A DNA stretch of 64,000 nt from Bacteroidales bacterium UBA3290 (GCA_002361615.1 DETK01000018.1:31495-95494); one strand, 5' to 3'. Numbered from the stretch's first letter, positions 45,291-53,198 are shown. Numbers and translations are program-made. Notes: generated from the letters alone by a model not told the origin.

Positions 45291-47402
45291 CTAATCATCA
45301 GTTGCTTGCTCTTCAGATAATTGAATCCGCTGGATACTTCGTTTGTATTTAATCCAGGCGGCTGATTTTCTAGAGTACTCCTTCTTAACCATACTCAAGT
45401 ATTTCTTATTGGAGACATTGCCATCAAACAGGGCTATCATTAAAGGATTGTCATCCTCTTCCCTGTAATCAAGGGTGCCCTTGCGCTTAACAAGCATTTG
45501 ACGGAGGACTTGATGATACTTGTTATAACTAGGATGCTCCGCGATCAGCCGGACGATACTAGGGAAACCAATGCTTCCGAATTGGAATTCGTTGAGTACT
45601 GCAACACGGTATTTTAGCTTCCGGAAAGCCGGAGAATCAAGGCCATTCTCCAGGCTATCTGTCAAAACGTCGGTCATTTGGTTGTATAGCTTTTCAACCG
45701 TATCCCAATCTTTCTTGATTTCAAGGGCCCGGGCAAGAAGATACAGTGCGCTGAATGATTCTGCAGACGCAGAAACGATCTTTGTAAGTAAGCGAATGCT
45801 TTCATCTGTTTGTCCAGAATATAGCAGTCCTGCAGCATTCAGCAAGATACTTTCTTTGCTGTCATTCTTCAACGGCGCCCACTTCTGTCCGAAAAGGCAG
45901 GCATCGTCAGCCATCAGTGACAGAGCACGGTTCAACAGATTGTATGCACTCCGGACATTTCCCTGATGCGCTTCAGTAGAGCACATGCCAAACAAGCAAG
46001 TGACAGCGCCATCAAGGTCTCCCTTGCGTTCATAATTGCGGATAGCTTCACCTACAGCTATCTCTGCAGAGATTACTTCTGCGTCATTATAGGAAGACGC
46101 AAAATTAATGGCTTCGCGTGATACCCGTATTGAAGAATAATTCATTGGAGAGACCAGATATAATCCCTCAAAACTTCTCACTCTGCTCAAGGCTACATAA
46201 GCTTGTCCACAGGCAAATGCATAACGGCCGAAATCGATATTCACTTTATCGAAGGTCAGCGACTGACTCTTGTGAATAGTAATGGCCCAAGCCAGACGGA
46301 GTGGATACTGCTTCACGGAACCGACAACTTTCTTTATGCATTTCTTGGACAAAGCATCATACTCATATTCCAGCGAGTCCCAAGTCTCTTTGCCGACCTC
46401 ATGAATAGAGTCATTGGGAAGCTGGACAAGAATCTTGTCTTCATCCAGACTTATGACTTTGACAATCGTCCCATTAGCCCATCGACCCAATTGATCGTTA
46501 CGGAGAAACATTACTTGTGCTCCTTCTTTCAGAACAAGAACTTCGTCCACAACATCCTTCAGTTGCTTGGAAATCTTTCCTTCATAGGTGGCCTCAAAGG
46601 AAAAGCTTTCACCAGGTAGTTCCTCAAGTCGAACCTCATTGATGGTTTTAGCGTCATCTCTGTAAGATGTGAGCGTGATCCTCAAATCATCCTCATTAGA
46701 CGAGTGAGTACTTGTTTGAACTCGTTCGTTTATCTTTTTCAGATCAGCGGAAGTTACTTGTCCTAAACGCAACCTGTCCAGCAAATCGATAAATGCCTTG
46801 TCAGACTGACGATACACTTTTTGAAACTCAATCTTGGGAAGTGTCTCATCTGTCAGGCAATGAGCCTTATAAAAGAAAGCCGCCCCTTTTCCATACAGTT
46901 GCTCCATCGTTCCCATATCCTCTCCCGTAACGACAGGCGGCAGTTGGAACATATCGCCTACGAAGATCATCTGGACGCCTCCAAAAAGTTTGCTAGAATA
47001 TCGACAGTCACGAAGCATCCGATCGATGGCATCAAGGATGTCGCAGCGAAGCATCGAAGCCTCATCTATGATGATGGTATCAATATTCTGAACCAGCAAT
47101 CTTTTTGCTTCGTTCATGCTTCCCATACTTTTCGGGCCTTGAACACCAAAATCAAAACCGAAGAATGAGTGGATGGTCTGGCCTCCAGCATGAATGGCCG
47201 CCACGCCCGACGGCGCAAGAACCACGAACCTCTTGTCGACACATTCCTGAATCTGCTGTAAGAACGTTGTTTTCCCAGTCCCGGCACGTCCTGTCAGGAA
47301 AAAACTCTTATCCGTCTTTGCTATGAGTTCATACGCATAGCACATTTCAGAATTATTGACATCGAAAGGAAGGTTCTTGAATTCTTGTTCAGACGTACTC
47401 AT
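45291..47402 (-). CDS. Pif1-like DNA helicase with C-terminal helical repeat region
   Basis: A 703-residue protein. The helicase core has Walker A FLTGRAGTGKTT (about 36-46), APSGVAAIHAGGQTIHSFF, Walker B TIIIDEASML (about 109-118), VGDMFQLPP, and the C-terminal AWAITIHKSQSLTF and YVALSRVRS. From about residue 460 it continues with TPR-like helices (for example NVRSAYNLLNRALSLM). Pif1-type proteins are 5'-3' helicases. ATG 47402 is chosen; a longer frame would run through the leader hairpin and promoter. Its promoter has a dyad nearly identical to that of the WYL regulator gene, tying it to that system. Confidence 0.88.
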   Translation of the reverse strand: MSTSEQEFKNLPFDVNNSEMCYAYELIAKTDKSFFLTGRAGTGKTTFLQQIQECVDKRFVVLAPSGVAAIHAGGQTIHSFFGFDFGVQGPKSMGSMNEAKRLLVQNIDTIIIDEASMLRCDILDAIDRMLRDCRYSSKLFGGVQMIFVGDMFQLPPVVTGEDMGTMEQLYGKGAAFFYKAHCLTDETLPKIEFQKVYRQSDKAFIDLLDRLRLGQVTSADLKKINERVQTSTHSSNEDDLRITLTSYRDDAKTINEVRLEELPGESFSFEATYEGKISKQLKDVVDEVLVLKEGAQVMFLRNDQLGRWANGTIVKVISLDEDKILVQLPNDSIHEVGKETWDSLEYEYDALSKKCIKKVVGSVKQYPLRLAWAITIHKSQSLTFDKVNIDFGRYAFACGQAYVALSRVRSFEGLYLVSPMNYSSIRVSREAINFASSYNDAEVISAEIAVGEAIRNYERKGDLDGAVTCLFGMCSTEAHQGNVRSAYNLLNRALSLMADDACLFGQKWAPLKNDSKESILLNAAGLLYSGQTDESIRLLTKIVSASAESFSALYLLARALEIKKDWDTVEKLYNQMTDVLTDSLENGLDSPAFRKLKYRVAVLNEFQFGSIGFPSIVRLIAEHPSYNKYHQVLRQMLVKRKGTLDYREEDDNPLMIALFDGNVSNKKYLSMVKKEYSRKSAAWIKYKRSIQRIQLSEEQATDD

Positions 47403-47407
47403 AAAAA

Positions 47408-47440
47408 CACCGTCAACGGGGATGTTTGTCGTTGACGGTG
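47408..47440 (-). promoter_or_regulatory. Perfect leader hairpin before the Pif1-like gene
   Basis: CACCGTCAACG pairs with CGTTGACGGTG across an 11-base loop. On the coding strand it is followed by TTTTT and then the ATG. It lies between the -7 element and the start codon, so it is transcribed and could act as an attenuator, an mRNA-stability element or a protein-binding site. Confidence 0.7.
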
Positions 47441-47448
47441 CGAAGATA
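47441..47448 (-). promoter_or_regulatory. -7 element of the Pif1-like gene
   Basis: TATCTTCG is one base off TAnnTTTG. It is placed directly upstream of the leader hairpin. Confidence 0.45.
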
Positions 47449-47457
47449 AGTATGGAG

Positions 47458-47476
47458 TATGCAGAGAATCTGCACA
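47458..47476. promoter_or_regulatory. Dyad operator candidate, Pif1 promoter copy
   Basis: TATGCA-N7-TGCACA, ending 10 bases from the -7 element. It is nearly the same as TGTGCA-N7-TGCACA at 52732-52750, with identical spacing to that gene's -7 element. A likely binding site for the WYL regulator. Confidence 0.55.
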
Positions 47477-47491
47477 TGGTTATAAGTTCCG

Positions 47492-47716
47492 TTAAGAAAC
47501 GATTACATTGTGCAGATAACCGACAAAACGGCTGACATTCTTGGCTTGGAGGCCAAAGACTCCGGACCAGTAGTAGCCGCTGAAAGGCTGCGCGTTGATG
47601 AGGTCGTTGGACGTGATGTCTCTATTCTCACAGACGTAGGAGATGATGGTCTTGAGGTACTCTTTCTGGTTCGGATTGAGAGCCGTGTCGGTGAGGAGGT
47701 CGGTATAGTGCCCTGA
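47492..47716 (-). pseudogene. Remnant of type I restriction subunit HsdR (C-terminus)
   Basis: In one frame the minus strand reads LTDTALNPNQKEYLKTIISY, then VCENRDITSNDL and FVGYLHNVIVS before a stop. This looks like the last 70 or so residues of a type I restriction endonuclease R subunit. No start codon and no upstream helicase domain exist here. It is separated by about 130 bp of unassigned sequence from the HsdM remnant, so an internal deletion removed most of hsdM, any hsdS and most of hsdR. Confidence 0.6.
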
Positions 47717-47848
47717 AGCCTTTTTACGGTATACCTATGATGAAGCTGATGAATGCGGCCTCAATGTCACCACAGAGCATCTTGCGGTCAAGGACATAGG
47801 ACTGGTGGGGTTTACGATGGTGCCTCAAAAATAAACGGCAGCGGCTTC

Positions 47849-47989
47849 CTAGTTAGTCTGGGCATCGTCCTGCATCTTCATGAAGAAGCGGTAGGTCATC
47901 TGTGAAAGGATGTCCATATCGTTGGTTATGTCACCCCTCCAGAAGGTGTTCAAAAATTGGTCGATTCTATTATTGATTTTGCCTGTAAT
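47849..47989 (-). pseudogene. Remnant of type I modification subunit HsdM (N-terminus)
   Basis: The frame reads KINNRIDQFLNTFWRGDI and then LSQMTYRFFMKMQDDA before a stop at 47851-47849. This matches the N-terminal helical domain of HsdM proteins (pattern FW..GI.NP...I.Q.TYL.F.K..DD). The rest of the gene is absent. It lies 10 bases after the receiver gene, in the position a next operon gene would have. Confidence 0.55.
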
Positions 47990-47999
47990 TATAAGATAA

Positions 48000-49115
48000 T
48001 TATTGCCGTTCAATTTCCATTGCGTATTTATTGTAATATTCTTTCCCAAATCGTTCATTGTTACCTGACTTTATAACTCTTATAAGGTCATTGATTTGGA
48101 TACCTTTATCTTTAGCAAGATTCGGATGAACAATACAATTTTCGCAGTGAAGAATACCTTTCTCATCCCTAAGTAAAGGGCCTTCAATAAAAAAGCTATC
48201 AAGGGAAATTGAAGACGCCACATCTTTAATTGTGTGCTTGATTAACTCATCTTGAGGAAGAGAATTGTACCAGACTAAGATATTGAGAAGCTCGAAAATT
48301 GTGCTACGTATAAGGTAGGGCGCCAATCCTTCGCTGACAGCATTGAATACCTCTTGCCTCACAGCTCCTTTTGCCGTATCAATCCAATGACTACCATTAT
48401 TGCAGACTTCAACACATGAATGCAAACTACGTTGAATATGTACAGGTATGTAGGCGGATAATTCCTTCTTAGCAAGAAAAACGCTACATGCTCCAATATT
48501 TGCACCTGTGTGTTTTATGGACAATATCCCGTATTCATTGAGTCTGTCCATCAGCCAGTTAAGAATGAATCGAATCATTGGGAAAACGATAGGATTATTC
48601 TGCTCATCATGCTCAACGAACATTAATATCTCAGTCAGTTCCTTATTGAGCTCTGGGATATCTATTATATCAAGATACTTATGACGGATTTGAACTTCTG
48701 GAAGCAGATTAGCCTCCTTTTTGATGTCTCGGAGAAGATCTTCCTCATCTAAGTGTTTCTTGTAAAGGCGACGGCCATTTAAAGAAAGCTTAAAACTGTC
48801 ATCAGACAAGACATCCGGTTGTCCAGAGTAGACGAAGAATGGAATTGGCCTTTTCCCTTTAAGAATAAGAAGCTCTTCCTTAATCTTGTGGAAATTATCT
48901 ACCCTGTCCACTTCATCATCCGACGCCCAAAAACATTTAACATCAATAATGACTCCGTCCCAATAGTCCAGATTGGATTGTATTGCCGAAATACCTTCTT
49001 TTCCGTACTTGTAGGGAGTTATGAAAATATTGTCCTGCTCGGCGTTTCCGAGCAAGTCGATTTCTTCATATTTATCATCTATCCAGATGACGTTGTATGT
49101 AGAATTATTCTCCAT
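48000..49115 (-). CDS. Receiver-domain protein with unassigned C-terminal domain
   Basis: A 371-residue protein. Residues 6-135 show a response-regulator receiver pattern: acidic pair D13/D14 (VIWIDD), phospho-acceptor candidate D58 (VIIDVK), S97 (FVYSGQ) and K119 (LYKK). The C-terminal 220 residues are helical, contain several cysteines, and lack a recognisable DNA-binding or enzymatic motif. Its start overlaps the methylase-kinase gene by 11 bp, so the two are translationally coupled and are a natural kinase-receiver pair. The C-terminal half may be the output of the system (inference). Confidence 0.75.
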   Translation of the reverse strand: MENNSTYNVIWIDDKYEEIDLLGNAEQDNIFITPYKYGKEGISAIQSNLDYWDGVIIDVKCFWASDDEVDRVDNFHKIKEELLILKGKRPIPFFVYSGQPDVLSDDSFKLSLNGRRLYKKHLDEEDLLRDIKKEANLLPEVQIRHKYLDIIDIPELNKELTEILMFVEHDEQNNPIVFPMIRFILNWLMDRLNEYGILSIKHTGANIGACSVFLAKKELSAYIPVHIQRSLHSCVEVCNNGSHWIDTAKGAVRQEVFNAVSEGLAPYLIRSTIFELLNILVWYNSLPQDELIKHTIKDVASSISLDSFFIEGPLLRDEKGILHCENCIVHPNLAKDKGIQINDLIRVIKSGNNERFGKEYYNKYAMEIERQ

Positions 49116-51591
49116 AATAACGAGGAAGCTTAATTATAATTCCAACAGTGAAAAACTGTTCGGGGGTATTGATTACCTCAATACTGCCACCGAAATGCTC
49201 GATAGTGTTCTTTACGATGGCGCCACCATGACCATCGCCTTTTGTGGTTCCGAATTTAGCGCCATCAGTCCCGTAACGACTTGTATCCAGGCCTTCAGAC
49301 ATAGGATTGCCATTATTCTTAAATTCAACCACATACGAATCCGTTTCACGGTCATATAGCAGTAATATTTCGATGCGATAATCTGTGATGGTAGAATCCA
49401 CAAAACCATGCTTTTTCGCGTTGGAAATAATATTCAGAAAAACGTGGTCAAGGTCAGAAGTTGCGATGCTGACAAAAGCATGAACTTTGCCTTCATCTTC
49501 ATCGTTATCACGCAGAGAAGCCAGGTCCGGCTCAAAATGAACAGTGTAATTCTGGCCGTCTTCAATCGCTTGAAGTTTCTCATAAAGGTCAACTTTAACA
49601 GGAGAACCATACTCACTCTCGTCAGCAATATGATCAAGGTATTGCCCCATCAGGTCGATGCTGCTGATAATGGCGTCCATATTGTCGCCAACAGTCTTGT
49701 TCTGTCGGACACTGTATATCTCTTTGTCCAGGCCGTTCTTTCGAAGGTACTTATCCAACCCACGAATACGGTTACGGATATCAGCGACATATGAATTGAT
49801 GTCGTGCTTTCTATTGCGCAAAACTAGGATAAAGTCACGTTTCTGGGCCGCAAGCATCTCCTCAAGGCCGTACTCTCGAACCTTGGCCATCTTATATTCT
49901 GACTCTGCAGCATTATAAATGACAGCTTGATCGGAATCATTCTCGGGGAAAGGAATCAGCATATCTAGCATAGCCGCTTGGGATATTGCTGGTAATGCAG
50001 ATCCTTGCGAATAATTCTCAGAAAGGAGTGAGAATTGGCGGCATAGATACGGTATGAAAACCCACTCCGCAGTTATCGAGAAAGCTGCAATCCCACCAGA
50101 TATCATGACAGGTTTTTCTATAGAAGCATTCACAAAACCGGCGCGAAAACGACTCTTGTCCACGAGAAGGACGGGTTCTGTAACCTTATAATGAAGCAGA
50201 AGTCCAGTATTTGTTCCTAGTGAGTCAATATCGATGTAACATTTGAACTGATTACCATTAAGCAGGGAAGGGGTAATCGCCCGGCACTGCCTGAAGTCCC
50301 AACTATTAACTTTTTCGCCATAGACAATTTTAGCGATACTACGAAGTTCAACTTTTTTAAAACCGTTTTGCTCAGCAATGGAATTAATAAATAGAGCAGC
50401 AGGCTCAATACGGCACCCTCGTGAGAGAAAGAACTCATTCGGAAGAAATCTAACATATTGTCCTGGACCAGCGTTAAGTAACTCAAAGACTTCCTCTACG
50501 GCAAGAACCTTTTCGCGCCCTCTGGACTTATAAGATTTTGTCGCGTCCACGAACCTGATTTGTCCACGTATTTTCTTGATCTTGGAAAACTTGAGAATAA
50601 TAGTCTCAACAGCAGTACCAGAGAATAATCGGCTGGGGAGCAGAATGACAGTATCAAGGAGATCATGCTCCAGAAAAGATTTACGAAGAGCTAAAGCTTC
50701 TGAATCAGATGAGTAAAGAATGGCAGGACTAAAAACACCGACAAGCCGTCCCTCGGTAGATAATAATTGAAGTCCGTTGTGAATAAACAACTCGTCGGCT
50801 GTTTCAAATTGGGAAAGTCGTTCTTTGATAGAAAGGCGGAAGGGGGGTGTTGAAACAATGAGGTCATATGTTGAGGACATCTTCTCATCAATAACCAATG
50901 GATGTTTATGCCAAATTGATATCGGATCTTCATTTACAAAGCATTTCGTATTTGAATTATGGGCTCTCAATCTCATTTGGGCAATCACCCATTTCGTCCT
51001 ATCTATCTCTTGTGCGAAAAAATTATCTAAAGCCCCCAAGGCAAAAATGTAAGAGCCTACGCCAGCAAAAGGGTCATAAACAGAGCCGCCCTTATAGTCA
51101 CATAAATTACACACAAGGTCGGTAATCTCTGCAGGCTGGTTAAGACTCGTAGAAGACCTTGTTATCTCTTTCGTATAAAGCTTGTCAAAAAGGATGGGAT
51201 AATAATTATCAAACCACTCATCCGGAATCTCAAATAAACCTGATACGACAAAAAATAGTTCCTCTATAGCGACATGTTCATCGAAAAGAGTCCCAACCGC
51301 AATCATGGCCTCTTCTAAAACGGCAGAATCCGCACTATTGCCTTGATCTTTAGCTCTATAGTTGGCAGAAACAAGATAATCTTGCCAAAAATGCCGCATA
51401 TCATTAAGATCTACGTCTAAATGGGTAACACGATTTTTCATCATGCGGAGCTTATTGTGATCAATTAGATGAAAGCGTCTGATGTGAAGAAAGAATAATA
51501 TGGCCAGACTGTTCCCTCTGGTTATTTCAAGAAATTTGGAGAACAAGTACGTCAGTTCCTTGAAGCCTTCTTCGTATGTCATTTTTCCCAT
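49105..51591 (-). CDS. N6-methylase-like/TRD/histidine kinase fusion protein
   Basis: One 828-residue chain. Residues 1-140 are helical. Residues 140-350 are an HsdM-like N6-adenine methylase domain with SAM motif YDPFAGVGSY (172-181) and motif IV TPPF (248-251), where the usual N/D/S is T. Residues 400-555 look like an HsdS-type target-recognition domain (VELRSIAKIVYGEK ... LPAISQAAMLDMLIPFP). Residues 585-660 form a helical segment with a candidate phospho-histidine H596 (RKHDI). Residues 700-828 are an HATPase_c domain with N-box FLNIISNAKKHG, G1-like FKNNGNP and G2 GDGHGGAIVK. I infer DNA- or SAM-sensing coupled to phospho-signalling toward the adjacent receiver protein. Codon use is AT-rich. 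Confidence 0.85.
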   Translation of the reverse strand: MGKMTYEEGFKELTYLFSKFLEITRGNSLAILFFLHIRRFHLIDHNKLRMMKNRVTHLDVDLNDMRHFWQDYLVSANYRAKDQGNSADSAVLEEAMIAVGTLFDEHVAIEELFFVVSGLFEIPDEWFDNYYPILFDKLYTKEITRSSTSLNQPAEITDLVCNLCDYKGGSVYDPFAGVGSYIFALGALDNFFAQEIDRTKWVIAQMRLRAHNSNTKCFVNEDPISIWHKHPLVIDEKMSSTYDLIVSTPPFRLSIKERLSQFETADELFIHNGLQLLSTEGRLVGVFSPAILYSSDSEALALRKSFLEHDLLDTVILLPSRLFSGTAVETIILKFSKIKKIRGQIRFVDATKSYKSRGREKVLAVEEVFELLNAGPGQYVRFLPNEFFLSRGCRIEPAALFINSIAEQNGFKKVELRSIAKIVYGEKVNSWDFRQCRAITPSLLNGNQFKCYIDIDSLGTNTGLLLHYKVTEPVLLVDKSRFRAGFVNASIEKPVMISGGIAAFSITAEWVFIPYLCRQFSLLSENYSQGSALPAISQAAMLDMLIPFPENDSDQAVIYNAAESEYKMAKVREYGLEEMLAAQKRDFILVLRNRKHDINSYVADIRNRIRGLDKYLRKNGLDKEIYSVRQNKTVGDNMDAIISSIDLMGQYLDHIADESEYGSPVKVDLYEKLQAIEDGQNYTVHFEPDLASLRDNDEDEGKVHAFVSIATSDLDHVFLNIISNAKKHGFVDSTITDYRIEILLLYDRETDSYVVEFKNNGNPMSEGLDTSRYGTDGAKFGTTKGDGHGGAIVKNTIEHFGGSIEVINTPEQFFTVGIIIKLPRYYGE

Positions 51592-51603
51592 AGTTCGAAA
51601 AAC

Positions 51604-52662
51604 CTAGTCAATCTGTTTTACTCCGCAAAAGTAATTAACATCTATGCAATGATCCTGCATAGGTAAATACTTCTCGTAGGACATTTTAATAACTTTTTGA
51701 ATCTGCTTTCGATATAAAACCGGAGAAAGCACCTCAACATCTCTGCCGAATGATAAAATGAGTGCTTCTAACTCATCGTTTGGAATGACAGAGATTTCTA
51801 TAATACGTTTATCAACATCAATGATGCGCTGAGACTTGTGGAGCGCTTTTGTTAAGACATAAGGGAATCGATGCTCAGAGAATTGAAGGCGAATGTGTTC
51901 TATGGCTTCTGAAACAACAGTGACACCAACGACATCGTCGAAATATGTCTCGAAGTTTATATAAGACGGGATATACTCTTTGTGAACCTGCTCTACATCC
52001 CAGATACGATCGAGGGGTAAATTGGAAAGTTTGTTTTTCTTTTCGTTGAAGCCAAATAGGAACCAACGATTGTTATACTCCTTGATATAATAGGGATGAA
52101 TTGTCCAGTCATAATCTATATCCGAGAAGGTCTTGTACTGGATGCGAAGAACGGTTTTGTTGATGATGGCATCAAACAAGTCTTGAAACCAGTCAAGTCC
52201 AGTGTATGCGTTATTCTCATCGTAGCCGACAACGCTTTTGGATACTCCGCGAAGGTCGAGTTTGTCTTCCAACTTAACAACCAGTTTGGATATCCAGTCG
52301 AAGTTAGGCATTCCCTTAAATCGCTGGAGCATCAGAATAGTTTCCTTAAGCTGAGAGAGATCTTCTTCCCCAAGGCCACGTTTGAAAATCGAGAAGTCTG
52401 GCTCTGAGTATCGGTAGTAAAAACCGTTGCCATCGTCAATAACATCAATTTCAACACCGGCTTCTCCAGCTCTATTACGCATATAACTTATATCGTAACG
52501 AAGTGTGCGAGTTTTAATGTCGTTATGCTTGGCACCGTAAAATTCACGTAATGCTTCATTACAACGATCCATAAGGTCATCGAAATAGAATTTACGTCTA
52601 AAATTACTGAAACAATCGTCCAGGACTTTATAGCGTATTTGTGCGTATTTAGTGTTGGACAT
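51604..52662 (-). CDS. WYL-domain transcriptional regulator
   Basis: A 352-residue protein with an N-terminal HTH-like region (residues 1-90, TRTLRYDISYMRNRAGEAGV resembles a DeoR-type wing). The WYL domain at about 160-235 includes LRIQYKT, HPYYIKEYNNRWFLFGF and LPLDRI. A C-terminal WCX-type extension carries SFGRDVEVLSP. WYL regulators often repress phage-defence loci (for example BrxR and CapW) and respond to nucleic-acid ligands. It is the first gene of the three-gene operon, 12 bp ahead of the fusion protein, and its promoter carries a dyad. Confidence 0.88.
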   Translation of the reverse strand: MSNTKYAQIRYKVLDDCFSNFRRKFYFDDLMDRCNEALREFYGAKHNDIKTRTLRYDISYMRNRAGEAGVEIDVIDDGNGFYYRYSEPDFSIFKRGLGEEDLSQLKETILMLQRFKGMPNFDWISKLVVKLEDKLDLRGVSKSVVGYDENNAYTGLDWFQDLFDAIINKTVLRIQYKTFSDIDYDWTIHPYYIKEYNNRWFLFGFNEKKNKLSNLPLDRIWDVEQVHKEYIPSYINFETYFDDVVGVTVVSEAIEHIRLQFSEHRFPYVLTKALHKSQRIIDVDKRIIEISVIPNDELEALILSFGRDVEVLSPVLYRKQIQKVIKMSYEKYLPMQDHCIDVNYFCGVKQID

Positions 52663-52714
52663 TCGTAAGAATCATCTATTTCAACAAAAATAATGTTTTT
52701 TTTCAAAACGACCG

Positions 52715-52722
52715 CAAAAATA
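52715..52722 (-). promoter_or_regulatory. -7 element of the WYL operon
   Basis: TATTTTTG fits TAnnTTTG, 53 bases before the WYL start codon. Confidence 0.6.
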
Positions 52723-52731
52723 AGACAATAG

Positions 52732-52750
52732 TGTGCAATAGATCTGCACA
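52732..52750. promoter_or_regulatory. Dyad operator candidate, WYL promoter copy
   Basis: TGTGCA-N7-TGCACA, a perfect 6-base inverted repeat lying 10 bases upstream of the -7 element. It shares the run ATCTGCACA and the opposing TGCA with 47458-47476. Probable autoregulatory site. Confidence 0.6.
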
Positions 52751-52868
52751 GGGTTTAAATTAAAAGCTCAGCAAGGTATGCTAACTTGTTTATTATTGTT
52801 TAGTCGAAAGTTTATACGTACTTAAGTGAGAATAGCTATAGCTTTTTGGGTGCAAATTCTACTGAAAC

Positions 52869-52892
52869 AAACTTTACATTAATGTAAAGTTT
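52869..52892. promoter_or_regulatory. 24 bp perfect palindrome, operator of the XRE gene
   Basis: The half-site AAACTTTACATT is followed directly by its reverse complement. It sits just upstream of the -7 element at 52895-52902, where a bound dimer would block RNA polymerase. It is the likely autoregulatory site of the HTH protein at 52935. Confidence 0.75.
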
Positions 52893-52894
52893 AC

Positions 52895-52902
52895 TATATT
52901 TG
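52895..52902 (+). promoter_or_regulatory. -7 element of the XRE-family gene
   Basis: TATATTTG fits TAnnTTTG, 32 bases before the ATG. Confidence 0.65.
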
Positions 52903-52934
52903 CGTTAAACTATTTAGGATTCAAAGTATCTGCT

Positions 52935-53198
52935 ATGAAGTACAACAAACAGTTTCAAGAACAATTTGAAAAAGTCTCGCCGGCTATCAAGTTGGAGATG
53001 GAGTGGTCGTGTGCTATTGTGGACAAGATTGATGCAATCTTGAAGCGGAGAGGAATGTCGCAGCGGGAGTTGGCGGCCATCATCGGATGCAATGAAACAC
53101 AGATAAAGCGGTGGACCCGCGGCTTTCCGAATTATACGCTGGCCTCTCTCGCAAAACTATCGGAGGCGCTGGGCGAGCCGTTGATCGTGGTACAATGA
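52935..53198 (+). CDS. XRE-family helix-turn-helix protein (orphan antitoxin-like)
   Basis: An 87-residue protein. Residues 33-85 form a Cro/C1-type HTH (ILKRRGMSQRELAAIIGCNE followed by TQIKRWTRG). Size and layout resemble HigA-type antitoxins or stand-alone regulators of Bacteroidetes. No toxin-sized gene is next to it: the WYL gene is divergent and the M13 peptidase gene is convergent. The perfect palindrome in its promoter suggests autorepression. Confidence 0.82.
   Translation: MKYNKQFQEQFEKVSPAIKLEMEWSCAIVDKIDAILKRRGMSQRELAAIIGCNETQIKRWTRGFPNYTLASLAKLSEALGEPLIVVQ

Noticed and set aside
47509..47517. Third copy of ATCTGCACA as an operator
   Set aside because: It lies within the coding frame of the HsdR remnant, has no partner half-site and no promoter at the proper distance.
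47510..47716. Plus-strand small gene in the R-M scar
   Set aside because: The minus strand in this stretch encodes a recognisable HsdR C-terminus; the plus frame is its shadow.
52935..53198. Complete toxin-antitoxin module
   Set aside because: Only the HTH gene is present; no toxin-sized frame is adjacent on the same strand.
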